In this document: positions 6,884 through 8,165 of the stretch, piece after piece | Layout: each line of letters opens with the position of its first letter | Position numbering within the stretch: position 1 is the first letter of the stretch | From: Pseudobdellovibrio sp. | Lineage (GTDB): Bacteria; Bdellovibrionota; Bdellovibrionia; Bdellovibrionales; Bdellovibrionaceae | Length of the DNA: 8,165 nucleotides | Assembly (NCBI GenBank): GCA_025449725.1 | Contig: JANWIU010000114.1 | Coordinates: forward strand, 1 to 8,165 | Reading direction: 5' to 3' | The notes under the pieces: model-generated | Database searches by the model: none | Seen by the model: only the letters and a program-made list of their open reading frames with translations | What the model was told of the DNA's origin: nothing | Program-made: the position numbers and the translations under genes

Positions 6884-8165
6884 TTGATTTCAAAGCATCA
6901 AAAAGCAATTACATTCAAGACATTGGAAAGCTCTAAAAAAGAAGTCCCACGCGCATTTTGTGTTGCCCCCTGGGTCCATGCTCATGTCGGAGCCGATGGA
7001 GATCGTCGCATTTGCGGTATTTCCCGAAAGGCACCCCCTGAGTATTCAAAACTGCCTTGGAATGAGTTCAAAAATTCGGATTACATGAAGAAAATCCGCA
7101 CTCAAATGCTTAATAATCAAGTACCCGCCGAGTGTGCGAATTGTGAAGTCCCAAACCGAACAGAAGTTTACCGGGACGCCTTGAATCAGCAGTACAAAGG
7201 CAGCATTGACCGCATTTTGAAAGGCACTGGGCCTGATGGCCAGACCTCAGAACTATTACGGTATCTGGACTACCGCAGTAACCTTTGCAATTTGAAGTGC
7301 AGAACCTGTTCTCCTGTAACCAGCAGTACAAGCCATGCCCATGTCTTGAAAGACTATGGCCCCGAAAATCGCCGGCTTTTTTATGATCTGAATTCTACAA
7401 ATCCGAAATCAATTTTAGAATTTTTCAAGTCAAATTACGCCGGTGAAATTATTAATTTTTGTTCCACTGAAGCCATTGACAGAATCTACTATGCCGGTGG
7501 AGAGCCATTTTTAGAAGACAGCCACCTGAAGACGCTGAACGAGCTTTTGACTCTGAAAAAAGCAGATAAGATAGAACTATTTTACAATACCAACTTAAGC
7601 TACCCGCTTAAAATGTTAGAAGAGTGGCTGCCTTTAGCTTCACAGTTCAAGCAAGTGTATTTTCTGATTTCTATTGATGGAGCAGGCTCCGTAACAGAGT
7701 ACATTCGCGAAGGCATGAAGCTAAGTACCTTTGAAAAAAACCTCAGTTACCTAACCGAAAACAAAACCTCCAAAATAAATTTAACTTTAGATCTGACCCT
7801 GACGTCTTTAAATTTATTTTTTCTAGAGGACTTTGCAAAGTATGTTCTCTCTAAAAAAATTCGGACTCAAGCTAAGTTAATGGTAGAATCCAGCTATTCG
7901 TTTCCACTATTGAGATGTGAAGTTATTCACCCTGAAATTAAAAAATTGCTACTTCAGCAGTGGGAAAATTACTATGGAAGCCTATCCACAGAAGAGGCTG
8001 AGTTTATCAGCGGCCTAAATGATGGCTTAAAAATATATAAGAACTCTCCACATAAAGAGTTTAAGGGTATGGCTGATATGTTATGGCGACTAGAAACCTA
8101 TGAAAGACTTCACCCGCAAAGTTTGAAATTTTTCGATATTTTAAAAACCAGCCAACTGGGTGGCC
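6884..8165 (+). CDS. Divergent radical SAM protein with N-terminal twitch-type Fe-S domain (3' end cut by window edge)
   Basis: This frame is open from TTG at 6884 to the right edge, 427 codons with the C terminus missing. GGCGG at 6873-6877 lies six bases before this TTG; a second TTG at 6923 would remove 13 residues but has no ribosome site. The first in-frame ATG is too late because it would delete conserved cysteines. In the numbering from 6884, twitch-type cysteines are C26 (FCVAPWVH), C44 (RICG), C84 and C87 (CANC). The radical SAM motif is C135, C139 and C142 (CNLKCRTC), with AGGEP at 204-208 and a later SIDGAG followed by EYIREG, a segment shared with the two minus-strand radical SAM proteins (SIDAFG, EYIRHG). 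It belongs to the same broad family but is clearly more distant than those two are from each other. Its substrate is unknown. It is transcribed away from the sugar-pathway operon and may begin a second operon beyond the window. Confidence 0.88.
   Translation, partial: MISKHQKAITFKTLESSKKEVPRAFCVAPWVHAHVGADGDRRICGISRKAPPEYSKLPWNEFKNSDYMKKIRTQMLNNQVPAECANCEVPNRTEVYRDALNQQYKGSIDRILKGTGPDGQTSELLRYLDYRSNLCNLKCRTCSPVTSSTSHAHVLKDYGPENRRLFYDLNSTNPKSILEFFKSNYAGEIINFCSTEAIDRIYYAGGEPFLEDSHLKTLNELLTLKKADKIELFYNTNLSYPLKMLEEWLPLASQFKQVYFLISIDGAGSVTEYIREGMKLSTFEKNLSYLTENKTSKINLTLDLTLTSLNLFFLEDFAKYVLSKKIRTQAKLMVESSYSFPLLRCEVIHPEIKKLLLQQWENYYGSLSTEEAEFISGLNDGLKIYKNSPHKEFKGMADMLWRLETYERLHPQSLKFFDILKTSQLGG

Noticed and set aside
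7110..7331. Minus-strand cysteine-rich 73-codon open frame
   Set aside because: Its cysteines come from reading the reverse strand of the plus-strand radical SAM motif region; not a metal-binding small protein.

Overview
The window is wall-to-wall coding and reads as part of a surface-carbohydrate or nucleotide-sugar type accessory locus that is unusually rich in radical SAM enzymes. By eye the DNA is AT-leaning (roughly 40% GC). The genes are bacterial in layout: tight spacing, ATGA-type overlaps, and TTG and GTG starts with Shine-Dalgarno-like sequences. No rRNA, tRNA, IS element or CRISPR array is present, so the organism cannot be fixed. Families of this kind (N-terminal-twitch radical SAM proteins in glycan clusters) suggest a Gram-negative environmental or predatory bacterium such as a Bdellovibrio-like lineage, but that is a weak inference.

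Layout. From about 6764 down to the left edge, five genes lie head to tail on the minus strand. In order of transcription they are: a KbaZ/GatZ-like aldolase-family TIM barrel (6764-5610); a phosphomannose-isomerase-type cupin (5613-4879, overlapping the first by 4 bases); a nucleotidyltransferase fused to an APH/choline-kinase-like kinase (4892-3315, overlapping the cupin by 14 bases); a 756-residue radical SAM protein with a long N-terminal domain I do not recognise (3267-997); and a second radical SAM gene, cut by the left edge (927-1), which is a close paralogue of the C-terminal part of the previous one. A third, more distant radical SAM protein of the same general architecture is divergently encoded on the plus strand from 6884 and is cut by the right edge.

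How the genes may work together. The first three minus-strand genes look like a compact pathway that makes or reshapes a sugar- or polyol-phosphate, phosphorylates it and activates it as an NDP derivative. The radical SAM enzymes would then act on that product, its carrier, or a glycan or peptide bearing it. The substrate, the nucleotide and the radical chemistry cannot be read from the sequence. All three radical SAM proteins share an N-terminal four-cysteine pattern (Cys, Cys, CxxC) ahead of the CxxxCxxC cluster motif, consistent with an auxiliary Fe-S 'twitch' domain placed at the N terminus.

The points most worth attention are the unexplained ~310-residue N-terminal domain of the 756-residue protein, the gapless tandem paralogy of the two adjacent radical SAM genes, and the combination of a lone KbaZ-like protein with a cupin, a kinase-nucleotidyltransferase fusion and several radical SAM enzymes.
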